Shown here piece after piece: positions 19,142-27,614 of a stretch of 55,999 bases of DNA. The DNA is taken from positions 1 through 55,999 of the forward strand of contig JADJRG010000024.1 of NCBI GenBank assembly GCA_016712315.1. The letters are read 5' to 3'. This stretch comes from Nannocystis sp. (GTDB lineage Bacteria; Myxococcota_A; Polyangia; Nannocystales; Nannocystaceae). The notes under the pieces are model-generated. The model saw only the letters and a list, made by a program, of their open reading frames with translations, ran no database searches and had not been told where the DNA came from. Every line of letters starts with the position of its first letter. The stretch's first letter is position 1. A program made the translations under genes and the position numbers.

Positions 19142-19886
19142 GTGCGCCTCCCCCTGCTCCTGTGCATGCTCGGCGCCTGCGCCGCTCCTACGCCGCCACC
19201 ACCGATGCCGCTGCCCGCCGACCCGCCGCCCGTCACCGCGACCGCCGCCTCCGCCGAGGTGAGCCCCACGACGCTCGCCCCGAACCAGCGGCTCGCGCTC
19301 GGCGGCGGCGTCACCGTGCGCTTCTCGGGCGTGACCGTCGAGTCGATCGAAGCCAGCCCCGACGGCAGCTATCCCGGCGGCAGCGGCGTCACCCTGGTGC
19401 TCGTCTTTGAGGGCTCGGCCGCGCCGGTGCGCCGCGAGATCAGCCTGCTCTCCGCCGGCTACGACTCCATACGTGAGGCGTGGCTCGACACCTATCGCGT
19501 CGAGGTCATCGAGGTCGAGGACCCCACCCGAGCGCCGCGGCTCGTGCTCATCGCCGAGCGGGTCACCGATCGTGTGCGCCCCGAGCAGCCCCTGCGGGTG
19601 CGTGTGCAGCGTGGCGGCGAGGTCGCGCTCGGCTCGACGCGGATGAAGTTCCTCGGCCACTCGACCAAAGAGATCGACGCCGGCGAGTCGCCGCCGCTGC
19701 TGGTCGCGGTCGAGTACCAGCCCCTCAGAGGCGAGCTGGAGCGCCTCGAGACCCACGTCGGCGCCGACGTGAATCCGCAGCGGTGGCGCTGGCGCGACTA
19801 CCTCTTCACCATCGATTCGTACGCCTACGACGCGTGGATGGAGCTGTCGATCGCGCGCCTCGAGCTCGCGCTTAGCGCACAACTGA
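19142..19886 (+). CDS. Uncharacterised lipoprotein (3' end uncertain)
   Basis: A GTG start opens a lipoprotein signal (LPLLLCMLGACAAP, Cys in LGAC) and Pro-rich linker, then about 200 residues of beta-rich sequence (TVRFSGVTVESIE, GVTLVLVFEG, VQRGGEVALGSTRMKFLGHS, RWRDYLFTIDSYAYD). No family recognised. The conserved-looking part ends near SIARLELAL. The frame itself stays open to 20428, but past about 19886 it becomes Arg/His-rich and lies over the next gene, so I place the true end at a stop reached by a small frameshift (TAG 19873-19875 or TGA 19884-19886). Confidence 0.5.
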
Positions 19887-20057
19887 GCGGCCCGCGAACA
19901 ATCGCTCGACCGCGACCCGACTTGACCTTTGCGCTGCCTGCGCATTTGCGCGCGAAAACGGCCAGACTTGTCGCGCCTACGCAGGCTAGGGATGCAGGTC
20001 GAGCCGAGGGGCGGCGGTCGGCGCGCAGGCCCGAACTCTTGGTGTATGAGGGAGCCG

Positions 20058-21692
20058 ATGAAAATGTTCCAGCCCTCGCCGGCCCTCTCGCACCAGCTCT
20101 CTCGACTCCGCGCCTTGTCCACGCCGCTCGCCTTGAGCCTGCTGCTCGCCTGCAGCGGAGACGACGTCGCGGCGACCACCGGGACCGACGGGCAGACCAC
20201 CGAGCCAGCGACGGGCACCACGGGCACAACGAGCACAACGAGCACAACGACCAGCGCGGGCACCACGGGCATGACCAGCGAGGGCGAGACCGAGACGAGC
20301 ACCAGCACGACCACCACCAGCACGACGACCACCACCACCGGAGATGTGACGACGACGACGACCGGAGAGCCCACGACGACGGACACCGGGGTGGTCTCGG
20401 ACACGGACACGGACACGAACACCGATAGCGACACCACCACCGATTCAAACACCGACAGCGGTACAGATACAGATACAGATACAGATACAGGCTCAGGCTC
20501 GAACACCGACACGGACACCGATAGCGACACGGACACCGACAGCGGCGGGAGCGCCGTCTGCGGCGACGGCCTCGTCGAGGGGGACGAAGCCTGCGACGAC
20601 GGCAACAAGAGCGAGCTCGACGCGTGCCTGACGGACTGCACCGCGGGGCAGACGCTGCTGGTGCTGACGGGCGCCGGGGAGTCGCCGGGGATCTTCTCGC
20701 GGTGGGCGCCGGGAGCGGGCTGGTCGCAGAGCCAGATCGGGGCGGGGCTGAGGGAGGGGTCGCTGGCCGCGACCGCGAGCGGCGCGCTGGCGCTGCTGCG
20801 GCGGGAGAGCCCCTTCCCGCCGGACAAGAACACGATGGTCTTTGGCGCGTGGTCGCCGGGCACACCGGACTCGTGGTCGAACTTCGGGCCGGTCGGGGTC
20901 TTCGGGGTGGGGAGCGACGGGCCCGGGCTGGCCGCGCTCAGCGCGACCGCGGAGATGTGCTTCTTGGGGACGGACAATCGGCACTACAGCGCGCACCGAG
21001 CGGCCGACACCTGGGGGGCATTTGTCGGGATCCCCTCGGCCAACGTGCAGGTGCAGGCCAGCGGCGGGAGCGCGGCGGCGCTGGCGAGCGGGGTGGACGA
21101 GACCTATGCCGTCTACGTGCGTGAGGACGGGCGCTTGATGGTGAGCGTCAAGCCGACCCCAGGCGGGGTATGGCAGGCGTCGACGGAGGCGCCCGCGACC
21201 GGGCTGGCGACCGGGCTGACGCCGGCGGCGTCGGTCGAGGCCAAGGGAGATCTGGTGATCGCGTACGTGCGGGCGGCCGACGCGACGATCAGGGTCATCA
21301 AAAAGATCTCGCCGCAGGAGGCGTGGAGCGACGAGGTGATCGTGGCCAACGCGCTGACGACGAGCGAAGTAGCGCTGCTCCAAGCGGACTCGGGGGGCTA
21401 CTATTTGGCGTGGAAGGGCTTTGATAATCAGGGGATCTACGCCGCTTATGCGCCGAGCTTCGACGCGTGGCAGGAGCCCTTCGCGGTCGATCTGCCGCAA
21501 ACCCCGACGCAGCCGCCGGCGCTCGCCCGGGGTCTGTGGGGCGCGGAGGCCGAGCTGCTCTTTGTGACGGGGGGTACGCTACGCCACGCGCGCCTGAACC
21601 AGGCGAAGGTAGACGCGCTGGGGCAGGTGCCGGGGGCGCAAGGACACTCGACGAGGCCGGCAGCGCTGCGCGCGCAGCTCTTGCTGCCGTAA
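20058..21692 (+). CDS. Lipoprotein with Thr-rich stalk and one DUF4215 repeat
   Basis: ATG 20058 is preceded by AGGGAG at 5 bases. Signal ends at LSLLLACSGDD (lipobox LLAC). A ~130-residue low-complexity stalk of TTST, DTDT and SDTD repeats follows, then one Cys repeat (CGDGLVEGDEACDDGN... C-x3-C) and a C-terminal domain of about 350 residues built from recurring strands of the kind ALLRRES, VYVREDGRLMVS, AYVRAADATIRVI and YYLAWKGFDNQGIY, compatible with a beta-propeller. Likely surface exposed; binding partner unknown. Related in plan to the gene at 13384. Intact despite its repeats. Confidence 0.8.
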   Translation: MKMFQPSPALSHQLSRLRALSTPLALSLLLACSGDDVAATTGTDGQTTEPATGTTGTTSTTSTTTSAGTTGMTSEGETETSTSTTTTSTTTTTTGDVTTTTTGEPTTTDTGVVSDTDTDTNTDSDTTTDSNTDSGTDTDTDTDTGSGSNTDTDTDSDTDTDSGGSAVCGDGLVEGDEACDDGNKSELDACLTDCTAGQTLLVLTGAGESPGIFSRWAPGAGWSQSQIGAGLREGSLAATASGALALLRRESPFPPDKNTMVFGAWSPGTPDSWSNFGPVGVFGVGSDGPGLAALSATAEMCFLGTDNRHYSAHRAADTWGAFVGIPSANVQVQASGGSAAALASGVDETYAVYVREDGRLMVSVKPTPGGVWQASTEAPATGLATGLTPAASVEAKGDLVIAYVRAADATIRVIKKISPQEAWSDEVIVANALTTSEVALLQADSGGYYLAWKGFDNQGIYAAYAPSFDAWQEPFAVDLPQTPTQPPALARGLWGAEAELLFVTGGTLRHARLNQAKVDALGQVPGAQGHSTRPAALRAQLLLP

Positions 21693-21846
21693 GCGCACCC
21701 TCGGGGCAGGTTCATTTCCGCGGATCGGCGGGGCCGGCGCGTCATCGACAGAGGACGACCGCTGGACGAGCCGCGAGCGCGGGATGGATGATCGGTGCTC
21801 CATCGCGTTCGCCGCGCCGACCGCCGCGGCGACCTGAACAAGCCCC

Positions 21847-22452
21847 TCACTTCGGGATCAGGCACACCGGGATCGGCGCCGTCAGGTTGTTCTCTTCGGC
21901 GCACTCGTTCAGCGCCCCCATCATCATCCCGTCGTCATCCACGACCGCCCACACGCTCGCCTGATCGAGGTCGACGTCTGGAGTGACACACACCTGCTCC
22001 GCCGCCCCCGCGACGATCGCCGCCTTCGTCACCCCGGCCCCGATCACCCCCAGCGACTCTTCGTAGAAAGTCACCTTGACCCCCGGCCCCACGCCCAAGC
22101 AGCCCTGATTCGCCACCCACACGCACAGCTCGGTCTTCGGGCAGTCGCGATAGCTCGCCTCCAGGTCGAACGGCACCAGGTCTGGCGCGCAGAAGTCCGC
22201 GGACCCCTGCGAGTTGCGCCGATAGCTGTTGTAGGGCTTGTCCTCCGGCGTCGACCAGTTCGGCGCCTCATTCACCGGGATCTCCCCGAGCTCCCCGACG
22301 TTTGTGATGTGATAAGAGTGCTGGTTCCACACCGGCCGCGTCGTGACCCAGTTATCCAGCGTATCGCCCCACACCTCGATGCCCGCGTCGAGCGAGAACC
22401 CCGAGTCATTGTTGGTCGAGAAGACGATCTCCGCCTTGGAGTCGCTGACGGC
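21847..22452 (-). pseudogene. FG-GAP/VCBS-type surface protein, C-terminal fragment cut by an integration
   Basis: Reads AEIVFSTNNDSGF, GIEVWGDTLDNW, TRPVWNQHSYHITNV, then NSYRRNSQG, LCVWVANQGCLGVGPG and a Cys-containing beta domain to the stop. This is the usual C-terminus of large myxobacterial FG-GAP repeat proteins, in which a last D-x-DGDG-x-AEIV blade precedes these motifs. Here the blade stops at SDSKAEIVF (about 22446), and upstream sequence is the tail of the recombinase gene. An in-frame ATG at 22515 is fortuitous. The N-terminal blades do not reappear on the minus strand anywhere to the right, so the other side of the insertion lies outside the window. Confidence 0.7.
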
Positions 22453-22472
22453 CTGTACGTGGCCGTTTGAGC
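22440..22472. other. Probable attachment-site junction of element 2
   Basis: Host-like FG-GAP coding sequence ends near 22446 and the recombinase stop is at 22472, so the crossover must lie in or beside this interval. No matching repeat was found elsewhere in the window, in keeping with the other end being outside. Confidence 0.4.
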
Positions 22473-23902
22473 TACTTTTGCCGTTTTTTTGCCAGCTTTT
22501 CTCGGCCTTTGCCAAGATTCCCGGAGGCGGCCCGGTCGAGCAGGTCCGCGGCCTCGCGCGCGAGTCCGGCCTGCTGGGTGTGGATATACGCCTGCGTCGT
22601 CTGCAGCCGGGTGTGGCGCGCGACGGACTGGACGACGTAGACGCTCGCGCCGAGCTTGGCGAGGCGCGTCAACGCGGTGTGGCGCAGGAGGTGGGGGCCT
22701 GTGGCGGGTAAACCCGCGCGGGCCTGCGCCTCATTGAGCGCGTAGCGGACGGTGTTGGGCGAGTAGGGGGCCCACTCACCACGAGTCCAGAAGGAGCGGC
22801 GATAGAGCACGAGCGGTCCGATCGGCTCGTGCCGTCGGTGCTGCTCGAGCGCGCGCCGCAGCGCGGAGGTGAGGGCGATCTTGCCGATCGTCCCCTTGGG
22901 CGTCTGCTTCTGGCCTCGGTAGTGGTTGTGTTGGATCGTCATCGACCCCTCAGCGAAGTCGATGTCAGACCACTCGAGCGCGCAGATCTCCGAGCAGCGC
23001 AGACCCGCGTCGAGGGCGAGCAGGAGCATCAGCTCGGTCGCCGACGAGAGCTCGGCGGCCGCCGCAAGCAGGGCGCTGATCTGCGCGTCGGAGAGCACCG
23101 CCTTCGGCCTCGCGCGCGCGCAGGCGAACTTGTCGATCTCCGGCACGCTGTCGATGAGCCGCATCCGTTTGGCGAAGCGGAGCAGCCGGGCGAGCTTGGC
23201 GAGGACGAAGTTGCAGGTGCTCGCCCCCAGGCGATGGCGGAGCGACGCGCGAAACGCCGAGAGCTGGTTCTCGTCGAGCGCGCTGAGCTGCAAGGCGCCG
23301 AGGCCCGGGCCGATGTAGTTGCGGAAGACCGCGTCGTAGCTGACGCGCGTCGCGGGCTTCTGGATCCGAACGTACTCAGGCTCAAAGCGCTGGCAGAAGA
23401 GCTCCGCGATCGTCATCGCGGGCGCGGGCGCGGGCACCAGCCGGAGCTGAGGCGGCGCGGGGAGTTGGTGTGGGGCGTTCTTGGGGGGTGGGGCCTCCTT
23501 GTCTCGTGGAGCGTCATTGACCGCGCCGAGCACTTCCCCCAAGATCTTCGGCACCTGGTGCTCGCCCCATGATCGCGCCCGAGCCTCGCTCAGGCCCGCA
23601 GGGGCGACCAAGCGCCTTCGGATCTCCTTGTGGGTGGTGGGGTGCATGATGCGGATGTCGACGTGCCAGCGGGTTTGATCGTGCGCGTAGGGTCGAAGGT
23701 TGATCTTCATCTGAGCCGGTCCTGCCGACCGGCTGCGATCCCGCAGCCACTCAAACACAGGATCGCGCAGCCAAGCAAGGGCTTTTCCGAGCCGAAACGG
23801 CGGCGGCAACTGGCCGCACTTCACGCGATAGCGCACAGCCTTGGCCGTACAGCCCAAGATCCGCGCGAGATCCTCACAACGTAAGATCTCCTCCCCCCCC
23901 AT
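22472..23902 (-). CDS. Tyrosine recombinase with fused N-terminal HTH (element 2)
   Basis: Intact 476-residue protein from ATG 23902 (the frame is open to 23977). N-terminal HTH: ILRCEDLARILGCTAKAVRYRVKCGQL-type region; an arm/linker with MKINLRPYAHDQTRWHVDIR; core-binding region from about 190; catalytic domain with Arg in DAGLRCSEICALEWSDID, a Lys on the beta-hairpin, HLLRHTALTRLAKLG (H-x-x-R), VARHTRLQTTQAYIH (H and Tyr nucleophile). The HTH may act like an excisionase or bind arm sites in cis. It shares plan and many motifs with the recombinase at 16790 but not close sequence. Lies at the edge of the broken FG-GAP gene. Confidence 0.9.
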   Translation of the reverse strand: MGGEEILRCEDLARILGCTAKAVRYRVKCGQLPPPFRLGKALAWLRDPVFEWLRDRSRSAGPAQMKINLRPYAHDQTRWHVDIRIMHPTTHKEIRRRLVAPAGLSEARARSWGEHQVPKILGEVLGAVNDAPRDKEAPPPKNAPHQLPAPPQLRLVPAPAPAMTIAELFCQRFEPEYVRIQKPATRVSYDAVFRNYIGPGLGALQLSALDENQLSAFRASLRHRLGASTCNFVLAKLARLLRFAKRMRLIDSVPEIDKFACARARPKAVLSDAQISALLAAAAELSSATELMLLLALDAGLRCSEICALEWSDIDFAEGSMTIQHNHYRGQKQTPKGTIGKIALTSALRRALEQHRRHEPIGPLVLYRRSFWTRGEWAPYSPNTVRYALNEAQARAGLPATGPHLLRHTALTRLAKLGASVYVVQSVARHTRLQTTQAYIHTQQAGLAREAADLLDRAASGNLGKGREKLAKKRQK

Positions 23903-24118
23903 CGTCCACCTCCAAGCCAGCGGGCCGGCCCGAGCGAGGCCAGGGCGAGGCTCCAACTTCGATGGTAAAGCGGCCACACGGCCGTGTCAGCGGGAGAGTT
24001 CGCGCCGCGCGCAAGAGGGCAGAGGGCAAGAGCGCTGGCGGCCTCTACTAGGAACCGGGAGGGGGCTCGCAGGCGGCTCGTAGGTGCCCATCGCGCGACT
24101 GAGCCCGCGCTTGTGAGT

Positions 24119-24168
24119 TTTCATAACTATATTACGTTGACCCGGCCGGCAGGTCGATGTTTCATAAC
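24119..24168. repeat. Pair of TTTCATAAC repeats upstream of a small gene
   Basis: TTTCATAAC occurs at 24119-24127 and 24160-24168, 41 bases apart (about four helical turns), in a locally AT-rich stretch just before ATG 24172. Could be an operator pair; no regulator is assigned. Confidence 0.35.
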
Positions 24169-24171
24169 GCG

Positions 24172-24483
24172 ATGTCTGACATCTTCGTGACCTTCACCTC
24201 CGCCGCGGGCCAAGTCCGCCTCCGCATGCCGCGATCTGTGGTCATGGTCGAGATCGCCGACGACGCCGACACCAGCACCGCCGTCCACGTGCAGACCACC
24301 ATCCGCCGCCCAGGGCCAGACGAGCGCGCCGTCGAACGCGTCATCATCGCCACCGCGGAGCAAGTGATCGAGCAGCTCATCGCCTTCTTCCGGAGCTCCG
24401 CTGCCGGCGAGGTCGAGCTGATCCGATGGTCTCACGGCTGCCGCGGAGTCAGGCCCCCCGCAGGCGCAACCCGTGGTCTTTGA
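24172..24483 (+). CDS. Small uncharacterised protein
   Basis: About 103 residues from ATG 24172 (an upstream in-frame ATG lies at 24157). It reads as a small alpha/beta protein: IFVTFTSAAGQVRLRM, VVMVEIADDADTSTAVHV, then a helix ERVIIATAEQVIEQLIAFFR and a basic tail. No signal or membrane segment. Family not recognised. It precedes the kinase gene by 32 bases in the same direction, so it may share its transcript. Confidence 0.45.
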   Translation: MSDIFVTFTSAAGQVRLRMPRSVVMVEIADDADTSTAVHVQTTIRRPGPDERAVERVIIATAEQVIEQLIAFFRSSAAGEVELIRWSHGCRGVRPPAGATRGL

Positions 24484-24515
24484 GGTCCCTGGAGAGCGAC
24501 CAAGGAGCCCCCCTC

Positions 24516-25607
24516 ATGACCATCGCCTCGGCCTCTTCCACGCCCAAGGAGTTCCTGCGCCCGCGCGGCCCCGACCTGCGCGGCCGCACGCTGCTCGACC
24601 GCTTCCGCCTCGACGCTCTGCTCGCCTTCGGCGGCATGGCAGACATCTACGAGGCCCTCGACCTACGCCTGCGCCGCCGCGTCGCGATCAAGGCGCTGCA
24701 CCCCGAACACGGCCGCGCGCCCGATCAGCGCCGCCGATTTTTTCAAGAGGCCGTGCTCGGCGCCCAGATCGATCACCCCCACGTCGTCCCGATCTTCGAT
24801 CACGGCGAAGAGCGCGCGCTCGGCGGTGAGCCGGTGCTCTTCCTCGTCCTGCCGCTTCTACAAGGTGTCACCCTGCGCCAGCGGCTCCTTGAGCCCGCGA
24901 TGCCGATCGCCGACGCCTTGCGCCTCATGATCCAGCTCCTCGACGGCCTCGCCGAGCTCCACAAGCTCGGCGCCGTGCATCGCGACCTTAAGCCTGAAAA
25001 CTGTTTCATCGTTCAGCGTCAAGGCCGCGATCACCTCATCCTGCTCGACCTCGGCCTCGCAAAAATTCACACCGGCCCGCTGCTCTCGCTCGCGCCCTCC
25101 TCGGCCCCCGGCGCGATGATCGGCACCCTCGCCTACGTCTCCCCCGAGCAAGCGCGCGAACAGCCGATCACCCCCGCCGCCGACATCTACGCCGTCGGCG
25201 TGATCTTGTTCGAGCTGCTCACCCGACGTGTTCCTTTCCCCGGCACCACCGTCCTCGAGGTGCTCAGCGCCCACGCCAGTGAGCAGGCCCCGTCTGTCAC
25301 CGAGCGAGCCCCCGATCGTGGGATCTCCGACGATCTCGAGGCCCTCGTCGCCCGCGCCCTGCACAAGGATCCAGCCCAGCGCCCCGCGAGCGCCGATGCG
25401 TTCCGCCGGGCACTCGAGGTCACGGCGGGGCAGATAGCCGCCTCCGACGACGGCTATGAGAACGCGAAGGCGAGCCTCACCGCCTGGCGCGACTGCGCCG
25501 ACCACGAGGCCCTCGTGCGCGCGCGCCTCGCTTCGGCGCAGCACGCCGTATGGCGCCCGCTCGTGGAGTTGATCGAGATCGCAACCGACGCCGCCGGCCC
25601 GGCGTGA
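24516..25607 (+). CDS. Cytosolic Ser/Thr protein kinase (Hanks type)
   Basis: Intact 363-residue kinase. Gly loop LLAFGGMADIYEA, Lys59 in VAIKAL, alpha-C Glu in FFQEAVLGAQIDHPHVV, catalytic HRDLKPEN (155-162), and a DLG metal motif (178-180) in place of DFG, as in many PknB-like enzymes; the APE position reads SPEQ. The C-terminal ~70 residues lack a transmembrane helix or PASTA repeats, so it is soluble. AAGGAG precedes ATG 24516. The stop overlaps the next start (TGATG), tying it to the NTPase/TPR gene, a pairing common in myxobacterial kinase clusters. Confidence 0.92.
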   Translation: MTIASASSTPKEFLRPRGPDLRGRTLLDRFRLDALLAFGGMADIYEALDLRLRRRVAIKALHPEHGRAPDQRRRFFQEAVLGAQIDHPHVVPIFDHGEERALGGEPVLFLVLPLLQGVTLRQRLLEPAMPIADALRLMIQLLDGLAELHKLGAVHRDLKPENCFIVQRQGRDHLILLDLGLAKIHTGPLLSLAPSSAPGAMIGTLAYVSPEQAREQPITPAADIYAVGVILFELLTRRVPFPGTTVLEVLSAHASEQAPSVTERAPDRGISDDLEALVARALHKDPAQRPASADAFRRALEVTAGQIAASDDGYENAKASLTAWRDCADHEALVRARLASAQHAVWRPLVELIEIATDAAGPA

Positions 25608-26828
25608 TGGCTCGGATGCGTCCCTGCGAGCACCCGACGGGCGACAAGCCGCCGCTTGGGAAGGCGCGTCCGGCCCCGGTACCGCTCGAGATCTCGCTGG
25701 CTTTAAGCCGCGAAGGCGACGACGTGATCGTCGGCTGGGGTCCATCAAGCGATCGACACGGGCGCGGGCGCGGTGATCATCGGCATGGGTGGGGTGGGAA
25801 AATCGAGCCTCGTAGCGAGCGTCGCCGAGCGCAACCTGCGTGACGGGTGGGCGGTAGCGATCGTCGTCGGTGGGTTCAGCGTCGCCGAGCTCGCAGCCGA
25901 GATCACAACGCAGACCAGCGCGCAAACAAGCGCGCTGCTCTCGCCACAGGGCCGCACCAAGATTGCGGCGCTCACCCGGCCCGGGCGTGAGGAGGAGGCG
26001 CTGCTCAGAGAGATCCAGGCGCTCCTCCGCGATGAGCGGTTGCTGATCGTGCTCGATAATTTTGAGGACAACCTCGATCGCGATGATGGTGGGGTACCGC
26101 TCGGTTTCGTCGAAACCGCGGCGAGCGAGGCTCGCACCCGCAGCGGCCTCGCGGAGCCGGTGAGAGCGCTCGCGGCGGCCGCGGAGCGAGGGGCGCTCGT
26201 GGTGACCTGCCGCTACGCGATCGGCGAGCTCGATCTCCCGCAACTCGAGATCGGCGAGCTCGGAGCCGCCGCGATCCAGCAGCTCGTGCTCCGTCTTCCG
26301 GGCCTTCGTGAAGTGCCCGCGAAGGAGCGAGCGGAGAGTTGGTTGGCAGCCAAGGACACCCTCTTAGGGTCGCTCTCCGTCTCGCTCGAGAGGCTCGGCG
26401 ACGTCGAGGTCCACGCCGGCAACCTCGCCGCCGCGCGCGACCTCTTCCAACGCGACCTCAAAATCGCCGAGGGGTTGGCGAAGGCCGACCCCCACTCCGC
26501 GCAGGCGCAGCGTGACCTGGCGACCTCTTATGAGCGGATGGCGAAGGTAGACCCACCAGGCCGAATCGACTGGCTCACGCGCGCTGTGTCGATGCGGGAG
26601 CTACGGCAGCACTCCGACCCCACGAGCGCCACCGCCGCGTGCGAGCTCGCGGGAGCGCTCTTCCAGCTCGGACGCGCCCTCATCGAGCACGGCGACGAGC
26701 AAACAGCCGCAGCGCAGCTCGCGCGAGCCTCCCAGCACCTCGAGCTCCTCCGCCGGAACGGCGCGCTCGAGTCGCGCTACGCCCCTCTCGCCGACATGCT
26801 CGCGAAGACGTTCACCACCGCCGACTGA
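25607..26828 (+). pseudogene. Decayed STAND-type NTPase with TPR tail
   Basis: Begins MARMRP on the kinase stop; a beta strand LEISLALSREGDDVIVGWG resembles the start of CHAT-type proteins, but only a few residues later, after a frameshift, comes an NB-ARC-like P-loop (IIGMGGVGKSSL), Walker B LLIVLDNFEDN and a sensor-like ALVVTCRY. This is joined abruptly (near 26300) to a TPR region (LERLGDVEVHAGNLAAARDLFQRDL, RDLATSYERM). Whole domains normally between these parts, a protease-like domain first and the winged-helix end of the NTPase second, appear to be missing. I read it as a remnant with internal deletions. If functional, it would act downstream of the kinase. Confidence 0.55.
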
Positions 26829-27015
26829 GGGCTCACGCGCCTACACGTGCACTCGCGGCGGCCGCGGCACCCACCCTCTCCCCAAAATTCGCTCTTCAAG
26901 CGGCGTGCAACGCGCAGCAGCACCCGCGACATCTAGTGAGTTTCCACGCGCGATGCGGCCGCGATCTCCTCACGCGCGCCTTCGCTCTTGACGGCTTCGA
27001 GCCGAGCAGCGAGCG

Positions 27016-27240
27016 TCATGGGGCTTCCGGAGAAAGTACCACCCCCGCCAGAACGCCCGAGTTCGTGGGGGTGAGGTCGGTCTGCGGACCAAAATTCTGG
27101 CTGAGGATGCGGCGTTTGAGCGCGTGCCGGGTGATGCCGAGGAGCTGCGCTGCATCGACGATGTTGCCGGCGGACTCCTCGGCGTTCTTGGGAGGGAGCC
27201 TCGCAGAGCTCGCCGGCCTCGCGGAGTGGAGCCGGAGGCG
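27016..27240 (-). pseudogene. C-terminal Fis-type HTH remnant of a sigma-54-dependent regulator
   Basis: On the minus strand a frame reads KNAEESAGNIVDAAQLLG then ITRHALKRRI, the classic Fis-like HTH found at the end of NtrC-family activators, followed by about 30 residues and TGA at 27018-27016. No AAA+ domain lies upstream: the plus-strand neighbours take over before it. It is therefore a fragment left by rearrangement at the edge of the defence island. Confidence 0.55.
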
Positions 27241-27292
27241 CGGGGGGGGTGGGACGGTCGAGCCTCGTGTCGCGGTCCGCGCGCGAGCGCCG

Positions 27293-27322
27293 TTGTCAGT
27301 TCACTCCCCGTTGGGCTAGACT
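27293..27322 (+). promoter_or_regulatory. Candidate promoter of the HTH/SIR2/HEPN operon
   Basis: TTGTCA (27293-27298) and TAGACT (27317-27322) are 18 bases apart, about 28 bases before ATG 27351. Confidence 0.4.
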
Positions 27323-27350
27323 ATCATCCGCTATCAGGACGTATCTTCTG

Positions 27351-27596
27351 ATGCCTCAGCAGCCCGAGGTGCTTGCGATGCCGAGTGACGACGGCCCCCC
27401 GATGTGGATGACCCTCGATGAAGTTGCCGAGTACCTCAGACTTAGCCGATCGAAGCTCTACGACCTCGCGCAGGGAGGCGAGATCCCCTGCTCCAAGGTC
27501 GCCGGTCGATGGCGCTTCTATCGCCCGAAGATTGACGAATGGATGCTCGCGCAGCGCCCCGGGTCGGCGGACCCGAAGGGGGAACATCGTGAGTAG
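27351..27596 (+). CDS. Excisionase-family (HTH_17) DNA-binding protein
   Basis: An 81-residue protein. MTLDEVAEYLRLSRSKLYDLAQGGEIPCSKVAGRW and the following Phe/Tyr/Arg-rich wing form a MerR/excisionase-like HTH_17 domain that covers most of the chain. Such proteins act as small regulators or recombination directionality factors. It starts the operon: the SIR2-like gene begins 18 bases after its stop. In this place it more likely regulates the defence operon than excises an element, though the recombinases at 16.8 and 22.5 kb carry related domains. In-frame ATGs at 27378 and 27405 are alternative starts. Confidence 0.8.
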   Translation: MPQQPEVLAMPSDDGPPMWMTLDEVAEYLRLSRSKLYDLAQGGEIPCSKVAGRWRFYRPKIDEWMLAQRPGSADPKGEHRE

Positions 27597-27614
27597 ATCG
27601 CACGAGATAGCAGC

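Noticed and set aside
20200..20545. Short tandem repeats in the Thr/Asp stalk
   Set aside because: Low-complexity coding repeats of a surface lipoprotein linker, ordinary for this group.
22481..22500. T runs after the FG-GAP junction as a terminator
   Set aside because: No stem precedes them; they are the complement of the Lys codons at the end of the recombinase.
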